DNA of 64,000 nucleotides from Cyclobacterium roseum (GCF_010119225.1 NZ_WNKF01000018.1:44942-108941); one strand, 5' to 3'; numbered from the stretch's first letter, positions 1-9,874 are shown. Translations and numbers: made by a program. The notes: a model not told the origin generated them from the letters alone.

Positions 1-1860
1 CTCCAGCTCATTTCTTAGCTGACGGGTTGCAGCTTTATCGGCCTGAGATTCTTTGATCGACCGAATGGTATGTTCAATCTTTCTATTCGCATCGTCCAGA
101 AGTAGCTTCGCCTGGGCCTTGGCTTCATTTATAATGGCCTTTCGCTGATCATCCAGTGTCGCTTTGAGTGAATTGTATTCTTGAAGTCTTTGGCTTAGAA
201 GCCGGTCTTTCCGCTGGGCTTCGGCCATCAGGGTTTCGTATTTGCTCTTTTCACTTTCTACTCTAAGTAAGAGTTTGTCGTATTTTACACGGGTTTCCCC
301 TACCTGTGCCTTCGCGTGCAGAATAATCTCATTTGGTATTCCAATTTTTCCGGCTATTTCAAAGGCAAAAGAGCTTCCCGGTTTTCCGATCTCCAGTTCA
401 TACAAGGGCTCCAGCTTGTCTACATCATACCGCATGGCCCCATTGACCATCCCCGGACTTTTGGAGGCCAGTTGTTTCAGGTTTCCATAGTGAGTGGTAA
501 CAATTCCATAGGAACCCGACTTATTAAGATCCGTCAATATTGCCTCGGCAATCGCCCCTCCGAATTGCGGTTCGGTACCGGTTCCGAATTCGTCTATGAA
601 AAACACCGTTTTCTTATTGGCATAAAACGTAAAATGCTTCATGTTCATCAAATGGGAACTATAGGTGCTCAGGTCATTTTCGATATTTTGCTCGTCCCCG
701 ATATCGATAAAGAATTGATCAAAAATGCTACAGGTAGAGTTGGCCTCCATGGGTACCAACAGTCCGCATTGGTACATGTATTGTACCAATGCTACGGTCT
801 TCAAGGTAACGGATTTCCCCCCTGCGTTGGGCCCGGAAATTACCAAAAGCCGATGATTGGGATCCAGTCGTAAACTGACCGGAACGATAGCCTTTTTTTG
901 TTGGTTAAGAGCCATTTCCAGCAGCGGGTGCCTTGCTTTTTCCCAGGACATTTCCCTGACAGAAGCCATCCTCGGGTTTACTCCATTAATTTTTAAGGCA
1001 AATTTTGCTTTAGCTCGAATAAAATCGATCATCCCTAAAAAATAAAATGCCCTGCGGAGGGCCGGAATGTAAACCCTCAACTCATCGGTGAGTTTCGTCA
1101 GTATCTTCTGTACTTCGCGGCGTTCCATGTATTCGAGGTCCCGGATCTCATTGTTAATATCCAAAACCTCTGCCGGCTCCAGGTATACCGTTTGCCCCGT
1201 AGCCGATTCGTCGTGAATAAAGCCCTTGATGCGCTTTTTATATTCTGCCAAAACCGGAATCACCATGCGCCCCCCCCGGATCGTAACCGAGGCATCTTCA
1301 GGAGTGAAGCCCTGGGCCTTTACCGAACGGTATATTTGATCCAGCACTTTGCGTATCCGGCTTTCCTCATAAGCCAGCTGTGTTCGAATCAGGTTCAATT
1401 CCTGTGAGGCATTATTTTTTATCTTCCCCCGCTCGTCCAGCACCTCCCCAATACGCTTTTCCAGGGGAATGTCTTCCTCCACCATGCCCAGCAATTGCGA
1501 TAGCTGAGGGTATTCTTCCTGAAATTTAGTCAAGAATGAAACACATCCTTGCAAGGTATTCAGTCCCAGCCGGACTTCATGAAACTCATCTTCAAACAGG
1601 AAGGTACCCTCAATTTTAGCCTTTTCCAGGTAAGGATATATATTGATAAAATTGGAAGCAGGAAAGGGCTCTCCTGAAACCAGGATTTTCCGGAATTCTT
1701 CCGTTTGAGCCAATAGTTTCGTCAGCAACTTCCGATCTTTGGAAAAGGAGACTTTTTTTACGAAATCCGCGCCCAGACTACCGGTGCATTCTTCCTTGAT
1801 CAATTCTTTAATTTTATCAAAATCGATCTTTTCTTCCAGATTTGCAGGGTATAATTTCAT
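1..1860 (-). CDS. mutS2: MutS2-family DNA mismatch/recombination ATPase, 3' end outside window
   Basis: The first 620 residues are visible; the usual protein is near 790, so the C-terminal Smr nuclease domain lies beyond the left edge. The start is the ATG at 1860. A MutS core/clamp region is followed by the ATPase: Walker A GPNAGGKS at residues 343-350, the STYSSH signature near 399-404, and Walker B FFIDEFGTGTEP just after 420. The last visible residues, rich in K, E and A, form the long coiled coil that precedes Smr. MutS2 proteins bind branched DNA or stalled, collided ribosomes; which role applies here cannot be read from the sequence. The DUF4296 lipoprotein gene lies 3 bp upstream on the same strand, so the two are probably co-transcribed. 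Confidence 0.93.
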   Translation of the reverse strand, partial: MKLYPANLEEKIDFDKIKELIKEECTGSLGADFVKKVSFSKDRKLLTKLLAQTEEFRKILVSGEPFPASNFINIYPYLEKAKIEGTFLFEDEFHEVRLGLNTLQGCVSFLTKFQEEYPQLSQLLGMVEEDIPLEKRIGEVLDERGKIKNNASQELNLIRTQLAYEESRIRKVLDQIYRSVKAQGFTPEDASVTIRGGRMVIPVLAEYKKRIKGFIHDESATGQTVYLEPAEVLDINNEIRDLEYMERREVQKILTKLTDELRVYIPALRRAFYFLGMIDFIRAKAKFALKINGVNPRMASVREMSWEKARHPLLEMALNQQKKAIVPVSLRLDPNHRLLVISGPNAGGKSVTLKTVALVQYMYQCGLLVPMEANSTCSIFDQFFIDIGDEQNIENDLSTYSSHLMNMKHFTFYANKKTVFFIDEFGTGTEPQFGGAIAEAILTDLNKSGSYGIVTTHYGNLKQLASKSPGMVNGAMRYDVDKLEPLYELEIGKPGSSFAFEIAGKIGIPNEIILHAKAQVGETRVKYDKLLLRVESEKSKYETLMAEAQRKDRLLSQRLQEYNSLKATLDDQRKAIINEAKAQAKLLLDDANRKIEHTIRSIKESQADKAATRQLRNELE

Positions 1861-1863
1861 TAA

Positions 1864-2199
1864 TTATTGTACGATTTTTTCTCTTAAGGTTAACGAATCA
1901 ATCGTTCGCTCGTAAAGGTATTCCATTTTGGCGGCATCCAGCAGGTAATGTTCCAGACTGTTGATATACACGGTATCGGCAATTCCGTGCTTTTCAAAAA
2001 TTTGCTTTTCGAGAATGGGGTAAAGTACTTTAGAGGAATCATAGGGAATGGAAAGGGATTGGACAAAGCCCTCTGCCAGGTGAATATCTACTAATATTTC
2101 CACCATCTTATCCTCTGACAAGAGTTCCTCGGGTTTCTCCTTGCCTCCGCAGGAAACCAGCGCTATGAAAAGGGCAACTATACTATAATTAAATCTCAC
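1864..2199 (-). CDS. DUF4296-type lipoprotein
   Basis: A 111-residue protein with a short hydrophobic N-terminus ending in a lipobox (ALVSC, Cys17), so it should be acylated and held in the envelope. The region after the lipobox has the DUF4296 pattern (LLSEDKMVEILVDIHLAEG), followed by a predicted helical C-terminus. The family is largely confined to Bacteroidota and has no known biochemical role. It lies 3 bp upstream of mutS2 on the same strand and is divergent from the DUF58 gene; the roughly 100-bp gap between the two starts should carry both promoters. Confidence 0.8.
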   Translation of the reverse strand: MRFNYSIVALFIALVSCGGKEKPEELLSEDKMVEILVDIHLAEGFVQSLSIPYDSSKVLYPILEKQIFEKHGIADTVYINSLEHYLLDAAKMEYLYERTIDSLTLREKIVQ

Positions 2200-2305
2200 G
2201 GCACAAAATTACCCAATTCCTTTTACAATTGGCAATAAGTAAAGGCGAAGTCGTTTTATTATTCAAGGGAGACTGCTAAATTAGGCTTTTCATTGAAACT
2301 GAAAA

Positions 2306-3184
2306 ATGAACCAACTGATTAAAAAATTGAGAAGGTATGAAATCACCTTGAGAAAAGTGGCCAATAGCCACCTTCAGGGTGACCATCAGTCCATTTTTAA
2401 AGGGGCCGGTCTGGAATTTGACGATCTCAGGCCCTATCAGTATGGCGACGATATCCGGACAGTAGAATGGAAAGTTTCTGCCAAGGGTCATGGAGCCTTC
2501 GTGAAGACCTTTAAGGAGGATAAAGATCAATCCGTCTACTTTCTTTTAGACACCAGCGGGTCCCAGGACATCGGCAGTAAGGATCGGAAAAAAATCGACC
2601 AGGGCAGAGAAATTGCCGGGGTCCTAACACTGGCAGCTGTACATGAGGGATCTCAGGTGGGATTAATAAGTTATTCGGACGAAAAAGAGAAAATAATACT
2701 ACCCGGAAAAGGCAGCAGGCAAGCGGTAAAAATCATCAAGGGTATCTTTGACCAGGAAAAAAAATCCCAAGGTACTGACCTTAACGGCATGTTTACCTTC
2801 TGCCTCAACCTGATCAAAAAGCGAAGTATCCTTTTTGTGATTTCCGATTTTATTGATTCCGATTACGAACGCCCGCTCAAAGCATTGGCCAAGAAACACG
2901 ACTTGGTGGTCTTGCAAATGACCGATCCGATCGAATCTGCCCTCCCCTCTCTGGGAATCATTCCCGTATTTGATAAAGAGGGTGGAAAGACCACTTGGGT
3001 AAATACTGCTTTTGGCGGTTTCTCGCGAAAAATAGCCTCCTCTTTTGGTTCCGAAAGAGACCATCTCAGGGAATTTTGTAAACGAAACCAGATCAATTAC
3101 CTTCAGATAGACACCCGGCAGGATATCGTCCTTCCATTGATGGAATTATTCAAATTGAGAAACAAAACCATGAAACGTGGATAA
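2306..3184 (+). CDS. DUF58 domain protein
   Basis: A 292-residue protein of the DUF58 family. The hallmark block RPYQYGDDIRTVEWKVSAK lies near residues 42-60, followed by a von Willebrand A-like fold with a MIDAS-like strand (FLLDTSGS). DUF58 proteins normally sit in MoxR-VWA clusters and are thought to be handled by the MoxR AAA+ ATPase. Here it opens a run with a BatD-like protein (8-bp overlap) and BatA. No moxR gene lies upstream, where it is usually found: the next gene is the divergent DUF4296 lipoprotein. The family assignment is firm; the cellular task is inferred. Confidence 0.9.
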   Translation: MNQLIKKLRRYEITLRKVANSHLQGDHQSIFKGAGLEFDDLRPYQYGDDIRTVEWKVSAKGHGAFVKTFKEDKDQSVYFLLDTSGSQDIGSKDRKKIDQGREIAGVLTLAAVHEGSQVGLISYSDEKEKIILPGKGSRQAVKIIKGIFDQEKKSQGTDLNGMFTFCLNLIKKRSILFVISDFIDSDYERPLKALAKKHDLVVLQMTDPIESALPSLGIIPVFDKEGGKTTWVNTAFGGFSRKIASSFGSERDHLREFCKRNQINYLQIDTRQDIVLPLMELFKLRNKTMKRG

Positions 3185-4079
3185 AATAGTGAAGCTGTTT
3201 GTCTTGGTGGTATTCCTGATGGCACAGCCTTACCGGATACAGGGACAGGAAATATCCGTTGAAGGGTACTTTATGGAGGATTCGGCCAGGTTGGGGGAAA
3301 GAGTGGGCTACGTGCTCAAAGCGCAATACCCAAGCGACCTGCCGGTATTGTTTCCGGATTCTACCTACCGTTTCGGGGATTTCGAATTGCTGGAAAAACA
3401 ATCCTTCTCTTCCATTTCTGATGATAGTACCACGTTGGATAGTGCTGTTTTTTGGCTGGCTAACTTTTCTCTTGACTCTGTTCAAAATTACCGCATTCCG
3501 GTATTTGAGATTCTGAAATATGACAGCATTAGTCATTATCCAGAAGCCGCTTTGTTGAATCTGAAGTTGACGATTGATGAAATCCCGGAATCGTTGGCCT
3601 TTCGCCAAAACGACAGTTACCAACACCTCCCTTCTTTTTTTAACTACCCCTATCTTATTATGGCTTTGGTAGCAGCCTTGATTCTTTTGGCTGGGGCCAT
3701 TTATTTCTTTGGAGATGGCTTGAAGAAACGCTGGCAGGTTCGCCGGGAGAAAAAGAAATGGAAACGGTTCTTGGATAATTGGGAACTTTCCATGAAAAGA
3801 TTAGTAGAAAATCCTCAAATCCAGGAAGCAGATGAACTGCTGGGACTTTGGAAAAGCTATTTGGAAACCCTTACCGGACGACCTGTCAACGAGTGGACCA
3901 GTACCGAAATTTCTATCTTCCTCCGGCAACCGGACATAATTAAAGACTTCCGGAAGATCGAATTAATCATCTATGCCAATCGGGTAGATAGCAATATCCG
4001 GGAAGCTTGCGAAAATTTACTTCAAATTTCGAAGCGGCAATTGGAAGAAAAAATTGAAAAGATTCAACATCATGAATGA
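3177..4079 (+). CDS. BatD-like membrane-anchored protein
   Basis: The protein has 300 residues. The start is a GTG at 3177 lying inside the last codons of the DUF58 gene, which suggests translational coupling. A signal peptide ends near residue 23 (RIQGQ). An extracytoplasmic beta-rich domain of about 130 residues follows, then one membrane helix near 160-180 (LIMALVAALILLAGAIYFFG) and a basic, helical cytoplasmic tail of about 120 residues. This is the arrangement of the BatD/DUF4381-like partners placed between DUF58 and BatA in Bacteroidota. No catalytic motif is visible. It probably links the periplasm to the VWA proteins of the cluster. Confidence 0.65.
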   Translation: MDKIVKLFVLVVFLMAQPYRIQGQEISVEGYFMEDSARLGERVGYVLKAQYPSDLPVLFPDSTYRFGDFELLEKQSFSSISDDSTTLDSAVFWLANFSLDSVQNYRIPVFEILKYDSISHYPEAALLNLKLTIDEIPESLAFRQNDSYQHLPSFFNYPYLIMALVAALILLAGAIYFFGDGLKKRWQVRREKKKWKRFLDNWELSMKRLVENPQIQEADELLGLWKSYLETLTGRPVNEWTSTEISIFLRQPDIIKDFRKIELIIYANRVDSNIREACENLLQISKRQLEEKIEKIQHHE

Positions 4080-5112
4080 CCTCTCTTCCTATATCTCCTG
4101 GAATTGGTTTTTACCAGAAACCCTGCAGTCATTTGAATGGGAGAATTTTTTCCTGCTTCATTTGATTTGGGCGATTCCCTTGTTTTTTCTACTTCGAAAA
4201 TTCATCAAATTTCTGAAAAAACCTGTACTGGAGCTTTCGCTTCCAAAAAAGGCTTCGCAGAAAAATTTCTGGACCTATTTAAGACTCATTCCCTCCCTTT
4301 TCTTTCTATTTGCCCTATGGATGGTAGTGATCGCCCTCGCCCGGCCTCAGCGCACCAATGAAAAAGTGGAACAATACACCGAAGGGATAGACATCATGTT
4401 GGTATTGGACATTTCCGAATCCATGGATCTACAGGATTTTTCTCCCAATCGCCTGGAAGCAGCAAAAGAAACCGCTATTGATTTTATCAATGGCCGCATC
4501 GCCGACCGGATCGGAATGGTCATCTTTTCCGGTGAGGCCTTCTCCCTGGCTCCACTCACCACAGATTACGAACTCTTAACAGATCTGGTAGGGAGCATCA
4601 CCTTCAATATGATGGATGCCAAAGGAACCGCCATTGGTAGTGCGGTATCCACTGGCATCAACCGAATGAGGGAATCAGAAGCCAAATCCAAGGTCATGGT
4701 CTTGCTCAGCGACGGCGATAACAATGCGGGTAATGTAGATCCGGTTTTTGCCGCCCAGCTTGCAGAGGCCATGGATATTAAAATTTACACCATAGCGGTT
4801 GGAAAAGACGGAATGGTCCCCTACGGAACGGATTTTTTTGGCCGGCCCCAAATGATCGAGAGTTACCTGAATGAAGAAACCCTCCGGAACATCGCCCGCA
4901 TTACCGAAGGTGAGTTTTTCAGAGCTTCTGACGATGGTGCCCTGGAAACTATTTTTACAAAAATCGATGAATTGGAAAAAGCAGAAATCATCGAGTCCCG
5001 GTACAAAGAAACCATGGACTATTACAGGCCCTACCTCTTTTGGGGGATCTTGTTCTTCTTTGTCTGGATGCTTTTAAAAAGCACCTTTTTCAATAACTTT
5101 TTGCTGGATTAA
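4072..5112 (+). CDS. batA: BatA-type VWA membrane protein
   Basis: The chosen start is the ATG at 4072, overlapping the previous stop (TGA at 4077); a TTG at 4054 is in frame but less likely. From ATG 4072 the protein has 346 residues: two N-terminal membrane helices (about 29-44 and 70-90), a VWA domain with the MIDAS motif D113-I-S115-E-S117, and a C-terminal helix near 320-340. This topology is that of BatA from the Bacteroides aerotolerance operon. The usual batB, TPR batC and batD genes do not follow; an intrinsic terminator does. Its role in metal-dependent protein interaction at the inner membrane is inferred from the family. Confidence 0.88.
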   Translation: MNDLSSYISWNWFLPETLQSFEWENFFLLHLIWAIPLFFLLRKFIKFLKKPVLELSLPKKASQKNFWTYLRLIPSLFFLFALWMVVIALARPQRTNEKVEQYTEGIDIMLVLDISESMDLQDFSPNRLEAAKETAIDFINGRIADRIGMVIFSGEAFSLAPLTTDYELLTDLVGSITFNMMDAKGTAIGSAVSTGINRMRESEAKSKVMVLLSDGDNNAGNVDPVFAAQLAEAMDIKIYTIAVGKDGMVPYGTDFFGRPQMIESYLNEETLRNIARITEGEFFRASDDGALETIFTKIDELEKAEIIESRYKETMDYYRPYLFWGILFFFVWMLLKSTFFNNFLLD

Positions 5113-5134
5113 TTCGACTTTCTGAATAAAAGAA

Positions 5135-5157
5135 GCCCGGTCCAATTCAGACCGGGC
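5135..5157 (+). terminator. Hairpin terminator after the BatA cluster
   Basis: GCCCGGTC (5135-5142) and GACCGGGC (5150-5157) are perfect inverted repeats around a 7-base loop, 22 bp after the batA stop. There is no long T tract on the plus strand, so strength is uncertain; it lies between convergent genes and may serve both. Confidence 0.6.
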
Positions 5158-5187
5158 CTGGTAGCGGCATGGTAGGCCTTGCATTCA

Positions 5188-6609
5188 TTACCCCATTTCC
5201 CAGCCGGGTCGGACCGATTCGCGGATGTATTGGTCTGCCACGTCTAATCCTTTTGCTTTGAGATTTTCGGAATCCCAATGAATTTTCTGTCCCCCCATTC
5301 TCAGAGACAAGACTCCCAGAAGGGTGATCTCTGTAAGATGGGCTCCGTATTCAAAATTGGCACTAGCTGCCGGGCCGCCCTTAATGGCATCCACCCAATC
5401 TCTGAAATGGCCATTTGATCTGGGAATCATTTCCTCGGGTACTTTCATACTTGCTGCGAGACTTTCCGGAAACACGTGGGGTACCCGATCACCGCCATTA
5501 ACAATAATTCCCTTATCGCCTATAAACAAGGTTCCTCGGGAAGGCCATTGATATCCTGCTGGAAGCGAAGGATGTAACGGAGGTTTTACACCGCCCGAAT
5601 ACCAGGTTAACTGTATGGGTTTCCCTGTATTGTTCTCCGGAAAATGGTAATAGCCAATCTCTCCATAAGGGGCTATGTGCTCGTTACTAAATCCTGCAGG
5701 GAAAACTTCGATGGTTTCCGGATACCCCAGTTCGAATGCCCAGGTAGCGGCATCCATGTCGTGGCAGCCAAAGTCTCCTAGCGCACCGCAGCCAAAGTCC
5801 CAAAAATCCCGCCAGGTAACCGGTGAATACCACTCGTGATAGGGCCTATTAGCAGAAGGACCTAGCCAGAGGTCCCAGTCCAAACCGTGAGGCTTGGGCG
5901 TACCTTCATCAGGAACACCTTTCATCTCTGGAATCCAGCGGGATGCAGGAACCCAGGAATGGGTTTCCCTTACCTCTCCGATCACCCTGGCTCGCAAATA
6001 CTCTACCGTCTGCCGGATACCATCCGTACTATGGCCCACATTTCCCATTTGAGTGGCCAAACCGGTCTCTTGCGTCAATTGCTTGACCATCCGGGCTTCC
6101 CAAATATTATGTGTCAGGGGCTTTTCGCAATAGACATGTTTTCCGGATTTCATTGCGGCATAGGTCACATAGGCGTGGGTATTGTCCGGAGTGGAGCAAC
6201 AAATGGCATCCAATCCTTTTTCTTTTTCCAGCATTTCACGAAAATCCAGGTACTCATTGAGTTTGTAATTTTCCGTTTTATCTTCGTAATGCCCTTCTAC
6301 CAATCGCTTTACCGGACCTCTGCCCGCAATGGAGCGGTAATAAAAATTCGCCAAATCCCAATATTCCCCAGGGTCGGCAATGGAAGTAATCTGAACATCA
6401 TCCAGTTTCATCAGGTCCAGCGCATTTTGACGGCCCTTTCCCCCTACTCCGATCATTCCCACATTGACCTTATCACTGGGTGCCACATGTCCCTTTCCTC
6501 CAAGCACGAACCTTGGAACGATAAAAAAACCGGCTGCACTGAGGGAGGCTGCTTTGACAAATTGTCTCCGGGAATCATTCGTTTCGCTTTTATTCGGTTG
6601 TTTTCGCAT
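5188..6609 (-). CDS. Gfo/Idh/MocA family oxidoreductase, Tat-exported type
   Basis: A 473-residue protein. The N-terminus carries a twin-arginine signal (SRRQFVKAASLSAAGFF, R14-R15), so export in folded form with its cofactor is likely. The mature part begins with a Rossmann strand VNVGMIGVGGKG that binds NAD(P), includes the family motif CEKPLTHN, and continues into the C-terminal alpha/beta domain that holds the substrate. Secreted members of this kind are abundant in Bacteroidota and Planctomycetota and are usually assigned to sugar or inositol-type oxidation; the substrate here is unknown. It is followed upstream, on the same strand, by an amidohydrolase gene about 100 bp away. Confidence 0.88.
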   Translation of the reverse strand: MRKQPNKSETNDSRRQFVKAASLSAAGFFIVPRFVLGGKGHVAPSDKVNVGMIGVGGKGRQNALDLMKLDDVQITSIADPGEYWDLANFYYRSIAGRGPVKRLVEGHYEDKTENYKLNEYLDFREMLEKEKGLDAICCSTPDNTHAYVTYAAMKSGKHVYCEKPLTHNIWEARMVKQLTQETGLATQMGNVGHSTDGIRQTVEYLRARVIGEVRETHSWVPASRWIPEMKGVPDEGTPKPHGLDWDLWLGPSANRPYHEWYSPVTWRDFWDFGCGALGDFGCHDMDAATWAFELGYPETIEVFPAGFSNEHIAPYGEIGYYHFPENNTGKPIQLTWYSGGVKPPLHPSLPAGYQWPSRGTLFIGDKGIIVNGGDRVPHVFPESLAASMKVPEEMIPRSNGHFRDWVDAIKGGPAASANFEYGAHLTEITLLGVLSLRMGGQKIHWDSENLKAKGLDVADQYIRESVRPGWEMG

Positions 6610-6712
6610 CTTTAGCTATTTTTCTGTGGATTAAATTTAAAAAAACAATTCTTTTTGTCCTTATGATAAAGCAGATTCCGACTCTCAATTTTCACCAAAT
6701 CAGCCACTTATT

Positions 6713-7642
6713 TTAAAGATCATAGACTTTTTCGGCATTTCGATAATATAATTTCTTCTTTTCTTCCAAAGATAAGTGTTGAGACAAGGAATAAAAGGCT
6801 GCTACCCAATCACTATAGGTGCCCGCTCGAAGTACCACCGGCCAGTCGCCACCGAATACCACTCTATCCGGGCCAAAAACCTCCATAACAGTATCAAAAT
6901 AGGGTTGCAGGTCGCTCAATTCCCAACCCGCCCCTGCCTTGGTGAGCATGCCGGAGACCTTGCAGTAAACCTGCTCCATGGAAGCGAAAGGGGCCAGGGC
7001 ACGGGCCCAGGTTTTCCAGTCTCCATCTGCAATATCAGGATTAGCAAGATGATTTAAAATAAATGGCTGATTCCGGAAACCTTTTACGAAAGCTACCACC
7101 TCCTTTAATTGCCTGGAATTTACATTCAGGTCGTAGGACCAATCAAAACGCTTCAAATGTTCAAGACCTCTTAAAAAACCGGAATCTCCGAATAGGGGGC
7201 TCCTTCGTATGCCCCGAACAATTTTCCTTTCAGCCAACATTTCCATGGCCTCTAGTCCATTATCACCTTGTTCCAGCGGAAAATAAGCGACCATTCCTGC
7301 TATTCGCGGATCTTTTTCAGATTGGTCGACCACCCAGTCTACCTCTTGTAAATACTGTTCGGGAATCCTGCCACATTCTACGAACACCATTTTAGAAATG
7401 GGAAAAGCGTTGCTTGCCTGCCGGAAGTCCGGCAATAAGAAATCTTTCGCTAGCGGATTATCCGCCCCCTGTAACCAGGGATAATCCATCGCTGACAAAT
7501 CCCAAAGGTGAAGGTGCGTATCCACCAGCGGCATATCCGAAGGATTTTGGCATCCCTGGTCAAAGGGAAAAAGGAATGTGGGATCCGCTACCAACGCACC
7601 GGATACCGCCATTCCTTTTTTACAAAAACTCCTTCTCTTCAT
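6713..7642 (-). CDS. Amidohydrolase-2 family hydrolase (lactonase-like)
   Basis: A 309-residue protein. The N-terminus MKRRSFCKKG followed by a hydrophobic run resembles a Tat signal, with a Cys at 31 that could alternatively be a lipid anchor. The TIM-barrel starts with the metal-binding HxH (VDTHLHLWD, His43 and His45), then has a conserved His near LNHLAN and the late Asp in VFGGDWPV. This matches the amidohydrolase-2 group that includes L-fucono- and L-rhamnono-lactonases. Together with the adjacent Gfo/Idh/MocA oxidoreductase it suggests oxidation of a sugar to a lactone and its hydrolysis; that pathway is inference. Confidence 0.82.
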   Translation of the reverse strand: MKRRSFCKKGMAVSGALVADPTFLFPFDQGCQNPSDMPLVDTHLHLWDLSAMDYPWLQGADNPLAKDFLLPDFRQASNAFPISKMVFVECGRIPEQYLQEVDWVVDQSEKDPRIAGMVAYFPLEQGDNGLEAMEMLAERKIVRGIRRSPLFGDSGFLRGLEHLKRFDWSYDLNVNSRQLKEVVAFVKGFRNQPFILNHLANPDIADGDWKTWARALAPFASMEQVYCKVSGMLTKAGAGWELSDLQPYFDTVMEVFGPDRVVFGGDWPVVLRAGTYSDWVAAFYSLSQHLSLEEKKKLYYRNAEKVYDL

Positions 7643-7658
7643 AATCTTCCCGAAAGGA

Positions 7659-9029
7659 TCATGCCGGGATGGTAGGCGTTCCTAATTTGGCAATGGATGC
7701 ATCAATTTCCTCCTGGCTCAATTCGTGTTGCCGGATTTTTCCGGCAAAATAATCGTCATACGCTTTCATGTCAAAATTGCCATGACCACAGAGATTAAAT
7801 AAAATGGTTCTGGACACCCCTTCTTCTTTGCATTTTTTGGCTTCCTGAATGGCCGTTGCGATGCCATGGTTGGCCTCCGGTGCGGGTATAATTCCCTCAG
7901 CCCGGGAAAAAAGAACGCCGGCTTCGAAAATTTCCAGGTTATCATGAGCCCGGGCTTCGATCAGTTGATCTTTAAGTAATTGGCTGACAATGACACCAGC
8001 ACCATGGTAACGCAGGCCTCCCGCATGGATCGGCGCCGGAATAAAATCATGCCCCAGGGTATACATGGGCAAAAGGGGAGTCATGCCGGCCGTATCCCCA
8101 AAATCATATCGAAAGATTCCCCTGGTCAATTTAGGACAGGAAGAAGGCTCACTGGCAATACACCGAATCTTTTTGCCCTCTTCCAGATTCAGTCGCAGAA
8201 AGGGGAAAGATAATCCGGCAAAGTTTGATCCGCCGCCGAATGGCGCAATGACAATATCCGGCAGGTCACTACCTGCTTTTTCCATTTGTTTGATCGCCTC
8301 CAGGCCTATGATCGTTTGGTGCAGTTTGACGTGGTTAAGCACACTACCCAGTGCATATTTGGTATCGTCCCTGGTAGCTGCCATTTCTACCGCCTCCGAA
8401 ATCGCAATCCCCAAACTTCCGGGAGAATCTGGGTTTTCGGCAAGGATCTTTCTTCCTGCCTCCGTCCGGTCCGAAGGAGAGGGATAGACATTAGCCCCCC
8501 AGGTATTCATCATCATTTTCCGGTAGGGCTTATCATTATAGGAGAGTTTTACCATGTACACATCGCAGGCAATACCGAAGTGTTGACAGGCAAAACTCAA
8601 GGCAGATCCCCACTGTCCTGCACCGGTTTCGGTTGTGATTCTTTTAATGCCTTCTTGCTTATTGTAATAGGCCTGTGGAATGGCGGTATTGGGCTTATGC
8701 GATCCTGAAGGGCTCACGCCTTCGTATTTATAATAAATTTTGGCAGGAGTGTCCAGGGCCTTCTCCAGTCCATATGCCCGGTACAGCGGGGTAGGTCTCC
8801 AAATGGAATACATGTTCCGAACCTCATCCGGAATAGACACCCATTTATCGGTGGTTACCTCCTGTTTGATTAGTGCTTCGGGAAACAAGGGAGCCAGCGA
8901 ATCGGGACCAATAGGTTCCAGGGTACCCGGATGCAGCGGCGGCAGCGGCTTGTTGGGCATGTCCGCAATAATATTGTACCATTTTTCCGGAATCTCCTTT
9001 TCTTCTAAGTTAGTTTTTCTAATTTTCAT
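7659..9029 (-). CDS. TrpB2-type tryptophan synthase beta-like PLP enzyme
   Basis: A 456-residue protein, longer than canonical TrpB (about 400) because of an N-terminal extension typical of the TrpB2 subfamily ([23 protein letters not shown]). The PLP lysine is K112 in GSHKPNTA, and a glycine-rich phosphate loop appears as [11 protein letters not shown]. TrpB2 enzymes condense indole (or a related nucleophile) with serine and often act without the alpha subunit. No trpA or other trp genes lie nearby. The start at 9029 gives the full family N-terminus. Confidence 0.88.
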   Translation of the reverse strand: MKIRKTNLEEKEIPEKWYNIIADMPNKPLPPLHPGTLEPIGPDSLAPLFPEALIKQEVTTDKWVSIPDEVRNMYSIWRPTPLYRAYGLEKALDTPAKIYYKYEGVSPSGSHKPNTAIPQAYYNKQEGIKRITTETGAGQWGSALSFACQHFGIACDVYMVKLSYNDKPYRKMMMNTWGANVYPSPSDRTEAGRKILAENPDSPGSLGIAISEAVEMAATRDDTKYALGSVLNHVKLHQTIIGLEAIKQMEKAGSDLPDIVIAPFGGGSNFAGLSFPFLRLNLEEGKKIRCIASEPSSCPKLTRGIFRYDFGDTAGMTPLLPMYTLGHDFIPAPIHAGGLRYHGAGVIVSQLLKDQLIEARAHDNLEIFEAGVLFSRAEGIIPAPEANHGIATAIQEAKKCKEEGVSRTILFNLCGHGNFDMKAYDDYFAGKIRQHELSQEEIDASIAKLGTPTIPA

Positions 9030-9171
9030 GTAATAGCTATGCGTTACGTTACGGTTTATTGATTTAAATTACACTTTTTCGGATGAGATCCCAACAAAAT
9101 ACAAACATTCCCCTCCTATCAGCAGCAATGAGTATTCACAGTGATTGAATTTTGTCAGCAGGCAATTTTAC

Positions 9172-9759
9172 TTAAAATCTTACTTTTAAACCCAGCCCGG
9201 AGGTACTAAGATTCACATTTTTTACCCAAGGTTCAAATTTTTTTCCGTTCTTGGATTGCAATGCGTACAAGATCCCATCAAAAACCATCAAGAATGCTCC
9301 TTGAAGAATAACGGAATTTCCAAACCCACGTAACTGTTGGTTTTGCATGCGTTTACCCCTTTCTTTCAAATACATACCCGTTGCCATGTATCCCAAATCC
9401 AAGGCGGCATTGACCAAAAGAATTTTTTCCGTCTTTTGCTGAGCTCTCAAACTCTCCCACAAACCAGCCTTCTCCCGCGATTTTTTGGCATTGAAATATC
9501 CCAGGCCAGCAATCGCCAGGTTCACCGAATTCCAATAAAGGTTCATTTGATGAAAAGCCTTTGTTTTTCCTTCCTGCCGGGAAGCTTCGATCCCTCCCCA
9601 TACCATGTTTCCGACTGCCCAGGTTCCCAATACCAGCATCCCCCTACTTTCAAGTACCCTGCGGTCCTGATCTATTTCACGAACGGATGCACTCTCCTGT
9701 CCTTTACAATAACCTCCGGACACCATGCCGCCCAGCAAAAGCAATACTTTCCATTTCAT
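9172..9759 (-). CDS. Small exported protein of unknown function
   Basis: I chose the ATG at 9759 because the sequence after it (MKWKVLLLLGGMVSGGYCKG) is a clean signal peptide; an open frame extends to 9903, but that would run through the divergent yggS promoter. The 195-residue product is mostly helical, with two hydrophobic stretches (around the segments LVLGTWAVGNMVWGG and SVILQGAFLMVFDGILYAL). It may resemble the small membrane proteins of the DUF6992 kind, but I cannot confirm this. No catalytic motif is visible and it stands alone between trpB2 and yggS. Confidence 0.6.
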   Translation of the reverse strand: MKWKVLLLLGGMVSGGYCKGQESASVREIDQDRRVLESRGMLVLGTWAVGNMVWGGIEASRQEGKTKAFHQMNLYWNSVNLAIAGLGYFNAKKSREKAGLWESLRAQQKTEKILLVNAALDLGYMATGMYLKERGKRMQNQQLRGFGNSVILQGAFLMVFDGILYALQSKNGKKFEPWVKNVNLSTSGLGLKVRF

Positions 9760-9866
9760 ACGTTTTAAGTTTAATTCAAAATTGCTCATCATTAAATTAT
9801 TGATTTTCGGATCCTGGTATTCTAACTCACAAGTCGGTAAAAAGTGTGTTTTTATCAATATACCCA

Positions 9867-9874
9867 TATCTTTG
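9867..9874 (+). promoter_or_regulatory. Bacteroidota -7 promoter element for yggS
   Basis: TATCTTTG matches the TAnnTTTG consensus exactly and ends 29 bp before the yggS ATG. A T-rich stretch with TG lies about 20 bp upstream in place of the -33 TTG. Confidence 0.5.
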
